From Clostridioides mangenotii TR (GTDB lineage Bacteria; Bacillota; Clostridia; Peptostreptococcales; Peptostreptococcaceae), in NCBI RefSeq assembly GCF_000498755.1, contig NZ_AXUS01000001.1, positions 1 through 64,000 of the forward strand: 64,000 nt of DNA. The letters run 5' to 3'. Positions 16,541 through 25,829 of this stretch are shown here, in pieces. A program made the position numbers and the translations under genes. The first letter of the stretch is position 1. Each line of letters opens with the position of its first letter. Under the pieces are notes generated by a model. That model had not been told where the DNA came from. It saw only the letters and a program-made list of their open reading frames with translations, and ran no database searches.

Positions 16541-16572
16541 ACACCGATTTATTAAGTCGGTGGTATTTTTAT
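16541..16572 (+). repeat. Second CACCGATTT...AAGTCGGTGG hairpin, right edge of island
   Basis: ACACCGATTTATTAAGTCGG followed by TGGTATTTTT. It forms a short hairpin with a T tract and repeats the core of the hairpin at 14722-14772, so the two copies bracket the 1.8-kb island. Confidence 0.55.
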
Positions 16573-16673
16573 ATTAGAGAAGATGTTAAATACAGACATT
16601 TAAGAATAATTTATCGCATCGTTCTAAAAATGGTATAATTGAATTAAACAAACTTATGATAAGGAGGATGAGT

Positions 16674-17939
16674 ATGATTTTAATAAAGAATGGAAGACTT
16701 ATAGATCCTAAGACGAGGGTAGATGCCAATTTAGATATACTTATTAAAGATGGCAAAATATATAGAATAGGGTCTTTTGATGAAGGCGATTGTAGTGAAG
16801 TTATAGATGCAAAAGGATGTGTAGTTGCCCCTGGGCTTATAGATGTACATGTTCACTTTAGAGATCCTGGATATACATATAAAGAAGATCTAGAAACAGG
16901 AGCAAATTCTGCTGCTAGAGGAGGGTTCACTACTGTAGTTTGCATGGCAAATACTAAGCCAATAGTAGATAATGAAGAAACTCTTAAATATATACTAGAC
17001 AAATCTAAAGAACTGCCAATAAACGTTTTGCAATCAGCTTCAATTACGAAGTCCTTTTCTGGGAGACATATTGTGGACATGGAAAAATTAAAAGCGTTGG
17101 GAGCAGTAGGTTTTACAGATGATGGACTTCCACTTATGGATAGTAAAGTGGTAATGGATGCTATGTTTAAGGCTAAAGATTTAAAAGTACCACTTAGCTT
17201 TCACGAAGAGGATCCATCGCTTATAGAAAATACAGGAATCAACAGAGGTAAAGCAGGAGAGAAGCTAGGAATAATTGGAGCACCAAGAGTAGCGGAAGAT
17301 GTAATGGTAGCTAGAGATTGTATGTTAGCGCTTTATACAGGCGCTAAGGTAAATATACAGCATATAAGTTCAGGAGTAGCTGTAGAATCGGTTAGAATGG
17401 CAAAGAAATTGGGCGCAGATGTAGTTGCTGAGGCTACACCACATCACTTTACTTTAACAGAGGATAGCGTTCTAAAATATGGTACATATGCAAAGATGAA
17501 TCCGCCACTTAGGACCGAAGAAGATAGATTAGGTATAATAGAAGGTTTAAAGGATGGAACAATAGAAGTAATTGCGACTGATCATGCACCTCATACTAAA
17601 GAAGAAAAAAGCGGGGATTTTATAGATTCACCTAGTGGAATAATAGGGCTTGAGACATCACTTGGGTTGGGTATAACGAGTTTAGTGGATGAAGGGCATC
17701 TCACACTTATGGAATTACTAGAAAAGATGACCATAAATCCAGCAAAAATTTACGGACTTAATGTTGGATCAATAGAGGAAGGAAAAAATGCAGATATAGT
17801 GATATTTGATATAGATAAAGAATGGAAAGTAGAAGACTTTGCATCAAAGGCATGTAATACGCCATTTCTTGGTTGGACTTTAAAAGGAAGAGTAGAGTAC
17901 ACAATTTGCAATGGTGAGGTAGTGTACAAACACAATTAA
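16674..17939 (+). CDS. pyrC: Dihydroorotase
   Basis: Zinc enzyme of de novo pyrimidine synthesis that cyclises carbamoyl-aspartate to dihydroorotate. The amidohydrolase metal motif VHVHFRDPG, TGANSAARGGFTTVVCM, the later His residues in QHISSG and TPHHF, and the metal/catalytic Asp in IATDHAPH are all present. At 421 residues it is the longer class I bacterial PyrC. The start is the ATG at 16674, six bases after AAGGAGG; ATGs at 16656 and 16668 lie before or against that site. A TATAAT at 16633-16638 may be its -10 box. No other pyrimidine gene is adjacent. Confidence 0.95.
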   Translation: MILIKNGRLIDPKTRVDANLDILIKDGKIYRIGSFDEGDCSEVIDAKGCVVAPGLIDVHVHFRDPGYTYKEDLETGANSAARGGFTTVVCMANTKPIVDNEETLKYILDKSKELPINVLQSASITKSFSGRHIVDMEKLKALGAVGFTDDGLPLMDSKVVMDAMFKAKDLKVPLSFHEEDPSLIENTGINRGKAGEKLGIIGAPRVAEDVMVARDCMLALYTGAKVNIQHISSGVAVESVRMAKKLGADVVAEATPHHFTLTEDSVLKYGTYAKMNPPLRTEEDRLGIIEGLKDGTIEVIATDHAPHTKEEKSGDFIDSPSGIIGLETSLGLGITSLVDEGHLTLMELLEKMTINPAKIYGLNVGSIEEGKNADIVIFDIDKEWKVEDFASKACNTPFLGWTLKGRVEYTICNGEVVYKHN

Positions 17940-17985
17940 AAAAAATATCTAAAAATTAGAAAAGAGTAGAGCACAATAGCAATTA

Positions 17986-18033
17986 TAAAAGGCAGTACTA
18001 TAGTATATAAAGTATACTAGCACTGCCTTTTTA
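17986..18033. terminator. Bidirectional terminator between pyrC and the ABC operon
   Basis: AAAAGGCAGT / ACTGCCTTTTT stem with an inner AGTATA-TAAAG-TATACT hairpin; A and T runs serve both convergent genes. Confidence 0.82.
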
Positions 18034-18040
18034 TTAGTTT

Positions 18041-19273
18041 CTACTTGTATATCGCCTTGATAGGGTCGAGTTTTGATGCTTTATATGCAGGAATCATACC
18101 AAATACTATACCGGTAATGATAGTCGCAAGTGTTGCGTAAAGAACACTGTTAAAGCTTGGAATAACCTCGAAACCAATTCGAGGTGATACATAGTTTGTA
18201 GCCGCAAGCCCGACAAATATTCCGAGTATCCCTCCTACAACTGTAATAAATATAGCCTCAGTTAAAAATTGAAGTAAGATAGATATAGGCTTAGCACCTA
18301 TAGCTCTTCTGATACCAATTTCACGTTGTCTTTCCATTACAGAGACATACATTATATTCATTACACCTATACCTCCGACAGACATTGCGGCAACTGTTAT
18401 AAATGAAACTACTTTATTAGTACTAGATGTTATAGTTTCTAGTGCCTGCATTTGTTCTGTAGGGTCTGGAGTTGTGTAAGAACCATTTATATCTGGATGT
18501 AACTCATACAATTTTCCGATAATAGTATTCGCTACTTCAAATACATCATAACCATCTGAAACTTTTAGATCTATCATTTGAATATCAGTATTATAGCTGT
18601 TCTGATCATTCATCAAATCGTTAAAAGCTTTTTTAGGAGTAATAGCAGTTGGATATTGTCCTCCCATTGGTCCCATAGCAATTTGATTGTTTTGCTCATT
18701 TGGATCAGAGCTATCATCTACGACTCCGATAACTTCAAAGATTGAACCACTTATAGTAATTCCAGAACCGATTGCCTTCTCTGGGTCTCCAAATAAGTCA
18801 TTTGCATTTTGAAGAGTTATAAGAACGACTTTTCTTTTTTCATCATCTAGAGTAATTTCTCTACCAGCAACTAAATCTATTTTGGTATCTTTTTTCATAG
18901 GGCTGACTTCAATAGAAGTAGATTTTTTATCAAAAGTTGCTTCATTGTAGTATTCCCCAGTATCGAATACTCCTTTACTAGGAGAAAGTTTTTCAACACC
19001 TTCAACAAAAGAGAGCTCTTCTAAATCTTGAGCAGTAATAGGCTTTAAAAAAGCAGTTAAATCATCCATACTTTGATCATTAGGTTCAAAGTAAATTACA
19101 GTTTGTTTTGAATTTGCAAGACTTACAGATTCGGTTATTTGTTTTTCAAAACCATTACCAACAGAGCTTACTACAATTACAGATGTAACACCTATTACGA
19201 TAAATAAAAGGGCTACAGCTACACGTAGTTTATGGCCTTTTAAGTTTGCCAGTGAGTTTTTTATTAAATTCAT
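18041..19273 (-). CDS. MacB-like ABC transporter permease (FtsX fold)
   Basis: Membrane permease of a tripartite-like exporter. It has an N-terminal membrane helix (residues 15-37), a large extracytoplasmic MacB_PCD domain (about 45-265), and three C-terminal FtsX helices with the signature GGIGVMNIMYVSVMERQREIGIRRAIGAKPISILLQFL. The length, 410 residues, is typical. It is the last gene of the minus-strand operon and begins 2 bases after the ATPase gene. Together with the adaptor it should pump peptides or other amphiphiles out of the cell; the substrate is unknown. Confidence 0.92.
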   Translation of the reverse strand: MNLIKNSLANLKGHKLRVAVALLFIVIGVTSVIVVSSVGNGFEKQITESVSLANSKQTVIYFEPNDQSMDDLTAFLKPITAQDLEELSFVEGVEKLSPSKGVFDTGEYYNEATFDKKSTSIEVSPMKKDTKIDLVAGREITLDDEKRKVVLITLQNANDLFGDPEKAIGSGITISGSIFEVIGVVDDSSDPNEQNNQIAMGPMGGQYPTAITPKKAFNDLMNDQNSYNTDIQMIDLKVSDGYDVFEVANTIIGKLYELHPDINGSYTTPDPTEQMQALETITSSTNKVVSFITVAAMSVGGIGVMNIMYVSVMERQREIGIRRAIGAKPISILLQFLTEAIFITVVGGILGIFVGLAATNYVSPRIGFEVIPSFNSVLYATLATIITGIVFGMIPAYKASKLDPIKAIYK

Positions 19274-19275
19274 GA

Positions 19276-19956
19276 CTACACCTCCGATTCCGAAACGAAT
19301 ACACCATCTTTAAGTCGTATAACTTTTGTAGCATATCTAACCATATCTTGATCGTGTGTAACCATTATTATAGTTTTACCTTTTCTATTCAGATCTTTTA
19401 GTAATTCCATAATATCAGAACTTGTTTCACTATCTAGAGCACCAGTAGGTTCATCTGCAAATATAATTTGAGGATCATTTACTAGAGAACGCGCTATGGC
19501 GATACGTTGTTGTTGTCCACCTGATAATTGCTGGGGTTTCATTTTGATTTTATCTAAAAGCCCAACAGCTCTAAGTTTATCTTCTACTAACGATTCTCGT
19601 TCATCTTTCTTGAGCGAAGAGTTGTATGTAAGTGGTAATTCAACATTTTGATAGATATTTAGTGTTTCTATTAAGTTAAACTGTTGGAATATAAATCCAA
19701 CATTGCTATTTCTAAAATCTGAACGTTGATTTTCACTTAAATTTGTTACGTCTTTACCATCAAAAAAATATTGTCCTTCGTTAAATCTATCTAAAAACCC
19801 TAAAATATTTAGAAGGGTAGTTTTTCCACTACCCGATTTTCCCATTATTACTACAAATTCACCTGAATTAATCTGCAGATTTAATGATTTTAACACATGA
19901 AATTCTTCTTTCCCTACTTTGTAATACTTCTGTATATTCTCTAATGAAATCAGCAT
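19276..19956 (-). CDS. MacB-like ABC transporter ATPase
   Basis: ATP-binding subunit (226 residues) of the exporter. Walker A is GKSGSGKTT, the signature is LSGGQQQRIAIARSL, Walker B is IIFADEPTGALD, and the switch His lies in MVTHD. It belongs to the LolD/MacB ATPase group. It sits 3 bases downstream of the adaptor gene and 2 bases upstream of the permease gene, which shows one transcription unit. Confidence 0.95.
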   Translation of the reverse strand: MLISLENIQKYYKVGKEEFHVLKSLNLQINSGEFVVIMGKSGSGKTTLLNILGFLDRFNEGQYFFDGKDVTNLSENQRSDFRNSNVGFIFQQFNLIETLNIYQNVELPLTYNSSLKKDERESLVEDKLRAVGLLDKIKMKPQQLSGGQQQRIAIARSLVNDPQIIFADEPTGALDSETSSDIMELLKDLNRKGKTIIMVTHDQDMVRYATKVIRLKDGVFVSESEV

Positions 19957-19959
19957 ATA

Positions 19960-21123
19960 CTAACCTACAGTTGGAAAATCTTCTTCAGGTTCAGGGTCTG
20001 GTTGGTTTTCAAATGGGTTGTCTATACCGCCATCCTTATTAGTATTTCCAGGAGTTCCCGTTGATCCTGGAACAGGATCGCCTTCTTTCATATCTTCTGT
20101 AGGGAATTTAATTATTACATCATTTTCTTCAAGCCCACTTCTTACTACTGCCGAATTTTCAGTATGAGTTGATACATCGACTAATTGTTTTTTTATTACT
20201 CCGTCCATATCTTTAAAGACATAAGTATTTCCTTTTTTATCCTCTTGGATAGCTGAAGCTGGTATTTTAAAGCTAGAGTTTTCAACTTTTACTGATGCTT
20301 GTATATGGAATCCGTTTACTAAATTTTCTTGACTGTCAAATTGTACGCTTATATCATAATAAGACATTGTAGACCCCTGCTGTCCATTCATATTTGCAAC
20401 AGAATTAGAAGGTCTATCAGATATAGCACTTATACGACCAGCTAATGTTTCATCAGTTGAGAATACAAGAATTTCAACTGTTTGATCGATAGCTAACTTA
20501 GGGAAATCTTGTTCGCTAGCTTGTCCCTTCATGTACAATTCAGTACTTTCTAAAGATATAAGCGAAGATGACACAGGTTGTTCTAAGTTTTGTGCTTTAG
20601 ACTCTGAGTCATTTACATATACCTTACCATCAAACGGAGCAGTAGTTTTTGTATACGCCTTGTTGTTAAGAGTAGATATTTCTTTATTCAATCTACTTAT
20701 ATCACTTTCTAAAGTTTTTATAGTGATGCTATTTTCAGGAGTATTAGGTAGAGCTTTTTTTTGTTTTTTAAACTGTTCTACCTGTGTTTTTAAGCTGTCT
20801 ATTTGAGAGACTATAGCTTCATTTTTGCTTGTAAAAAGTAGCGCTCCTTTGCTAACCTCTTGCCCATCTTGAACACTTACGCTGCTTAGCTCTGAACCTG
20901 CAGGAACATCGAAATCTTTTGATTGTTTTGGCACCACAGAACCATTTATAAAGATTTTTTCACTTTCAGGGATAGTGTATGTTTCAGTTAAGTTATTTTG
21001 CACATCTTCAACATTTTTTTTCTTATCAATAAAAGATAGTATCCCTAGACAAATACATATAATAATTGCAATTCCTATGTAAATTTGTAATCTTCTATTT
21101 TTAAACCTTTTTAAAAACGACAT
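19960..21123 (-). CDS. HlyD/MacA-type efflux adaptor protein
   Basis: Membrane-fusion (adaptor) protein of the MacA kind. A single N-terminal membrane anchor (IYIGIAIIICICLGILSF, about residues 14-32) is followed by a lipoyl-like barrel split around a coiled coil (QIDSLKTQVEQFKKQKKALP ... TLESDISRLNKEISTLN) and a beta-barrel region (VYVNDSESKAQNLEQPVSSSL). The C-terminus is Pro/Gly/Glu-rich and probably disordered. The start is the ATG at 21123, preceded by AAGGAGG; an earlier in-frame start at 21150 lies upstream of that site. It couples the ABC pump to the outside of a Gram-positive envelope. Confidence 0.9.
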   Translation of the reverse strand: MSFLKRFKNRRLQIYIGIAIIICICLGILSFIDKKKNVEDVQNNLTETYTIPESEKIFINGSVVPKQSKDFDVPAGSELSSVSVQDGQEVSKGALLFTSKNEAIVSQIDSLKTQVEQFKKQKKALPNTPENSITIKTLESDISRLNKEISTLNNKAYTKTTAPFDGKVYVNDSESKAQNLEQPVSSSLISLESTELYMKGQASEQDFPKLAIDQTVEILVFSTDETLAGRISAISDRPSNSVANMNGQQGSTMSYYDISVQFDSQENLVNGFHIQASVKVENSSFKIPASAIQEDKKGNTYVFKDMDGVIKKQLVDVSTHTENSAVVRSGLEENDVIIKFPTEDMKEGDPVPGSTGTPGNTNKDGGIDNPFENQPDPEPEEDFPTVG

Positions 21124-21161
21124 TTTTTCCTCCTTAATATTTACAGCCACACTTTAAGATA

Positions 21162-22166
21162 TTACATGTTGACGTTAAATTCGATAGTAAATAGAGTATA
21201 TTTTCCGTATTCAGATTCAACTTTAATATCGTGTTTTAATTTATCAGAAAGTTCTTTAACCAAATATAATCCAAGACCAGTAGACTTAGCATTGTACCTA
21301 CCATTGTTTCCAGTGAAACCTTTATCAAAGATTCTACTTAGATCCTCTTTTTTTATACCACAGCCATGATCTTCCACCTTTAATTGTAAATAATTTTTTG
21401 TTTTTTTGCAAGTAATAGATATATCATTGTTTGAAGAAATATACTTTAGTGAATTTCCTACAATTTGTTCCAAGATAAATGTCAGCCATTTCTTATCTGA
21501 AAGCACCGTATAGTCAAGGTTTTCAAGTTTTAAAGAAACTTTTTTATTTATAAAATATGTTGAATATTTTTTTACAACATCTTTTACAATTCGCTCTAAA
21601 TTTACATCTTGTATAAAGAAATCTTTATGAAAGCTGTCAAGTCTAGAGAAATATAAGACTCTTTCGAGCGCATTTTCAATTCTGAAGACTTCAGTGTTTA
21701 TACCTTCAAGTACTTTTTCAAGTTCTTCATCTTCATTTTCTTCGATAATTAATTTTATTATGGAAATAGGAATTTTTACATCGTGAACCCATAAGTTTAT
21801 CATATCTTTATTCTCTTCAAGTTCTTTTTTGTTATCGTTTAATATCTTATTTGAGCTATCTTGATATTCTCTCAACAAATTTAAGTAAAATTTTTCTTCT
21901 TCATTTGATTTGAATATAGTAAGCTCGTTAAAATTATTATTATCTATACCATCTTTTAATTTATTTATAAATACTTTTTTATTTAGATATTTTAGACACA
22001 AATAGGTAGTTGTAAGTACTACATCTATTAATGAGATGTACATAATAGTATCTGAAAAGACATACTCAATTGGAGAGAAAACTAGAGTGAGTGTTATCAA
22101 AAGCATAAATGTTAGATTATATATAAAAAAACTGTAGTTATCTTTTAAAAATTTTTTTATAGTCAT
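21162..22166 (-). CDS. BceS-like sensor histidine kinase
   Basis: Intramembrane-sensing kinase of 334 residues. Two membrane helices (residues 13-30 and 37-57) are joined by a very short loop with no real extracellular sensor. HisKA follows with the phospho-acceptor in NLWVHDVKIPISIIKLIIEE, and HATPase with NSLKYIS, DHGCGIKKED and STGLGLYLVKEL. Such kinases detect antimicrobial peptides through the flux of a partner BceAB transporter, here encoded divergently at 22982-25672. It lies 18 bases after the response-regulator gene. Confidence 0.92.
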   Translation of the reverse strand: MTIKKFLKDNYSFFIYNLTFMLLITLTLVFSPIEYVFSDTIMYISLIDVVLTTTYLCLKYLNKKVFINKLKDGIDNNNFNELTIFKSNEEEKFYLNLLREYQDSSNKILNDNKKELEENKDMINLWVHDVKIPISIIKLIIEENEDEELEKVLEGINTEVFRIENALERVLYFSRLDSFHKDFFIQDVNLERIVKDVVKKYSTYFINKKVSLKLENLDYTVLSDKKWLTFILEQIVGNSLKYISSNNDISITCKKTKNYLQLKVEDHGCGIKKEDLSRIFDKGFTGNNGRYNAKSTGLGLYLVKELSDKLKHDIKVESEYGKYTLFTIEFNVNM

Positions 22167-22183
22167 TTATTCACCATATCTAA

Positions 22184-22858
22184 CTACATTATTATGTAGC
22201 CAAGACCTCTCTTGGTTTCTATAAAATTTTCTAACCCAATGTCTTTTAGCTTAGACCTAATTCTATTTACATTTACAGTAAGGGTATTATCATCTACAAA
22301 CCAATCGCTGTCCCACAACTTTTTCATAAGCTTGTCTCTACTAACAATCTTACCGTTTGACTTCATAAGTTCATGTAAAATTTTAACCTCATTTTTTGTA
22401 AGTTCAATAGAGTTATTACTGAATTCTATTGAAGCAGTCGATAAATCTAATACAACTCCATTGTGTACTATTTTATTAGAGTTTGACTCTGCAAAATTGT
22501 AAGTTCTTCTAAGCAGAGCATTTACTTTTGCAATTAGTATATCTATTGAAAATGGCTTTTGTATATAATCATCCGCACCTAAATTAACACCCATAATTAC
22601 GTCCATATTTGAATCTCTTGAAGATATAAATATTATTGGAGTCTTTGAAAATTTTCTTATTTCATTACACCAATGAAAACCATCGTAAAACGGAAGATTT
22701 ATGTCAAGCAATACAAGGTGAGGATCGCATAATTTAAATTCTTCTATAACATTTTCTAGGTCGTTGATAGGATACACTTCGTAACCCCACTTAGTTAGAG
22801 ACTCAGCTACCTTTTTTTTGAGTGTAGAGTCGTCTTCTATTATCATTATTTTAAACAT
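22184..22858 (-). CDS. BceR-like OmpR-family response regulator
   Basis: Response regulator of 224 residues. The receiver domain shows the acidic pocket EDD, the phospho-acceptor in LVLLDINLPFYDG (Asp about 52), SSRDS and the Lys in IQKPF. A C-terminal winged-helix effector domain follows (LTKNEVKILHELMKSNGKIVSRDKLMKKLWDSDWFVDDNTLTVNVNRIRSKL). It is the first gene of the five-gene minus-strand operon. It probably activates the divergent transporter promoter; an inverted TTACA-TAAT-TGTAA at 22887-22900 is a candidate site. Confidence 0.94.
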   Translation of the reverse strand: MFKIMIIEDDSTLKKKVAESLTKWGYEVYPINDLENVIEEFKLCDPHLVLLDINLPFYDGFHWCNEIRKFSKTPIIFISSRDSNMDVIMGVNLGADDYIQKPFSIDILIAKVNALLRRTYNFAESNSNKIVHNGVVLDLSTASIEFSNNSIELTKNEVKILHELMKSNGKIVSRDKLMKKLWDSDWFVDDNTLTVNVNRIRSKLKDIGLENFIETKRGLGYIIM

Positions 22859-22886
22859 TGTTTACCTCCGAATATATTAAGCTATC

Positions 22887-22950
22887 TTACATAATTGTAA
22901 CATTACTTTAATGAAGATGAATGGTTTATTTTTATGTAGGTAGATATAAT
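22887..22950. promoter_or_regulatory. Divergent control region between BceRS-like and BceAB-like genes
   Basis: The 123-base region holds a short inverted repeat TTACA/TGTAA (22887-22900) and, toward the plus-strand gene, a TATAAT at 22945-22950 with no good -35 box. A poor -35 is usual where an activator is needed. Confidence 0.45.
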
Positions 22951-22981
22951 ATTATTATAATTAACTTAGGAGGTAAAATTT

Positions 22982-23749
22982 ATGAGAGATATTTTAGTTG
23001 TAGAGGATATAAAAAAAGGATTTGGAAAAAGAGGAGCTAAGTATGAGGCTTTAAAAGGAGTAAGTTTTAATGTGAAAGAGGGAGAGTTTATAGGTATAAT
23101 GGGTGCGTCTGGAGCAGGAAAGTCTACTCTTTTAAATATAATATCAACTATAGATGTACCAACTTCAGGAAATGTATTTATAGATGGAGTTGATATAAAT
23201 TCGATGAATGATAATGGAATAGCAGATTTTAGGAGGGACCATTTAGGATTTGTTTTTCAAGATTCTAATTTACTAGAGACACTTACAATAAAAGAGAATA
23301 TTATGTTACCTTTAGCACTTCAAAATGAAAAAGTAGATGTAATAGAAACAAGAGTAAATGAAGTCGCAAAAGCTTTAAGTATAGAGAGTACTTTAAACAA
23401 ATATCCAAATGAAGTATCAGGAGGGCAGAAGCAAAGAGGTGCAGTGTGTAGAGCTATTGTAGGAAAGCCATCGCTAGTACTTGCAGATGAGCCTACAGGA
23501 GCTTTGGACTCAAAGTCTGCCAAAGAGTTGCTTCAATCTTTTTCTAATTTAAACAAAGAGAACAAAACTACTATATTAATGGTAACTCATGATGCTGTAA
23601 GTGCCAGTTACTGTGACCGAATACTTTTTATAAAAGACGGTATTATATTTACAGAATTAGTTAAAGGCGACAGTACAAATGAATTTTACCACAAAATTAT
23701 GGATACATCAGCAATGCTTGTGGGGGTAGATAAAAATGAAACTTTATAA
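22982..23749 (+). CDS. BceA-like ABC transporter ATPase
   Basis: ATPase of a peptide-antibiotic detoxification transporter (255 residues). Walker A is GASGAGKST, the signature VSGGQKQRGAVCRAI, Walker B LVLADEPTGALD, and the H loop is MVTHD. LGFVFQDSNLLETLTIKENIMLPL is typical of this family. The gene overlaps the permease gene by 14 bases. AGGAGG precedes the ATG. It should work with the sensor kinase encoded divergently. Confidence 0.94.
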   Translation: MRDILVVEDIKKGFGKRGAKYEALKGVSFNVKEGEFIGIMGASGAGKSTLLNIISTIDVPTSGNVFIDGVDINSMNDNGIADFRRDHLGFVFQDSNLLETLTIKENIMLPLALQNEKVDVIETRVNEVAKALSIESTLNKYPNEVSGGQKQRGAVCRAIVGKPSLVLADEPTGALDSKSAKELLQSFSNLNKENKTTILMVTHDAVSASYCDRILFIKDGIIFTELVKGDSTNEFYHKIMDTSAMLVGVDKNETL

Positions 23750-25672
23750 TATATCTATAAAGAACTTAAAAAATAGCGTTTCAAATTACACAATGTACTT
23801 TGCATCGATAGTGTTTTGTGTATTTATATTTTTTAGTTTTAAATCTATCCAGTATAATGAGGCATTAAACTCTGCAGGAGTTAAAGTTTCTGCAGCTGTA
23901 AATGTAGGATCTATAATAATAGCAGGATTTGTTTTTTTATTTATATACTATTCAAATTCATTTTTTATAAACAGAAGAACACAAGAAGTAGGTACCTATA
24001 GTCTGCTTGGTATGAGAAAGAATAAAATAGGACAAATATTTTTACTAGAAACAATAATTATGGGATTTGTGGCAACTGTAATAGGAGTTGTCTTTGGATT
24101 TTTATTTTCAAAGCTTATAACAATGATGCTTATGAAATTAATGAACCAAATGGTAGTAGTAAAAATGTCGTTTAGCTTTAGAGCGTTGATTCAAACTGTC
24201 TTGGTATTTTTGACAATTTTTATAGTTATTGGAGCTAGAAACTTTTTAATTATAAGAAACAAAAAACTTATAGATCTATTTAAAAAAGCTCCAGAAAAAG
24301 TGTCAAGTGGTAAATCGACTACAATTAAAGGTATACTGGGTACAGTTTTAATCTTGATAGCTTATTATATGGCTACAGGCAAGTTTATAGAAAATCATAT
24401 AGAATCTGTATTTTTAATATTAATACCTGTAATACCTGGAACATTTTTATTCTTTTCATCAGCGGTAAGTTTGATAATAAATATAATTAACAAAAATAAA
24501 AAATATTATTACAAGGGAAGAAACCTAGTAGCATTTTCAGAACTTAGATATAAGATACAAAAAAACAGCAGGATACTTGCTACTATTGCTATACTTATTG
24601 CAGTTAGCGCAACAGTATTTGGGCTTACAACATCATTTTACTACAATATAAGCAGTATATTAAAAGAAGATTATAAGTACAGTTTTGTTATGAATGTATC
24701 TAATGACAGTGTAAATACACAAGTTGATAAAATATTAAAAAAATATGATGATAAAAATAAAGTAATATTTGATAAAAAAATAAAACTATTATCTTATAAC
24801 GATAAGTATAACTCTATGAGAAAGGGTACTGGAAAACTTATCTCATCAGGGAGCGATACAGATATAATTAGAGAGAGTGACTTTAAGGATATGATGGACT
24901 ACCAAAAAGAGAGCTTTACAGGAATAGGGTCAGCCGATGAAGCTATAATTATATCGAATAGTATGGTTGCTAAAAATTATGAAAAAGCAAATGGAAATGA
25001 ATTAGAATTAATTCCTTTTGAAAATAAAAGCGATAAAGTTTACAAAATCAAAATACTTGATGAAATTCAAGACACAAAGATTAATACTAATACTACATAT
25101 TCACTAACTGTAGTTAAAGATAGTGTATTCAATAAACTTTTAAAAGATGGTGAAGAAAGAGAAATAAGACTTGTAGATGTAAATAATAAAACCAACTCAA
25201 AAGAATTATCTAAAGATCTAAGAAAACTTATGGATAGTAGTTATACTTCGGAATATCCTTTTAATTTTTCATCATATGTGGAAAGCTACAATGATATGTA
25301 TAATTCAATTGGATTAGTATTGTTTATAGGAATGTTTTTAGCTGTAGTATTTATGCTTTGTACAGGAAGTATAATATTCTTAAAACAATTATCAGATATA
25401 TACGACGATAAAGAGAGATATATAATGCTTAAAAAAATTGGAGCAAGCAACAAAGATATAGAAAAAATTCTATCTAAACAGCTTAGACTAGTATTTTTAC
25501 TTCCACTGTTTGTAGGAACTATTCACAATATCTTTGCTATGACTATAACACAAAGACTTATATCAAATTCAATAGTAGTACCTATAACAATAACGCTTTT
25601 AGTTATTATGTTGGTTACTTTATGTATTATATAGCAACTTTAAAATATGCAAAAAAACTTATTATAGAATAA
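23736..25672 (+). CDS. BceB-like ABC transporter permease (frame break near the 3' end)
   Basis: Permease of about 645 residues with ten membrane helices in the BceB layout. The N-terminal part has RRTQEVGTYSLLGMRKNKIGQI. A large extracytoplasmic domain lies between helices 7 and 8 (about residues 305-520). The C-terminal FtsX part has YDDKERYIMLKKIGASNKDIEKIL. The open frame stops at 25634 with the abrupt end VTLCII. Shifting by -1 near 25600 gives a normal family ending, YVGYFMYYIATLKYAKKLIIE, with the stop at 25670-25672. One missing base is therefore suspected. If the break is real, the protein loses only its last helix and tail. Confidence 0.85.
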
Positions 25673-25723
25673 TAGATAAACTAATAAATAAATTATCAAT
25701 TAAAATAGTAAAGAACTTTAAAA

Positions 25724-25773
25724 GGAGGGTTGTTTCCGTAGTATGTAACTGACGGAGACAGCCCTCGTTTTTT
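25724..25773 (+). terminator. Terminator after the BceAB-like genes
   Basis: GAGGGTTGTTTCCGT / ACGGAGACAGCCCTC stem (25725-25739 and 25752-25766, two G-T pairs) then T6. Confidence 0.85.
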
Positions 25774-25829
25774 AGTATATAATAAGTCTATAAGTACTAT
25801 AGAATATAATTTAATTGGGAGGCAGTTGG

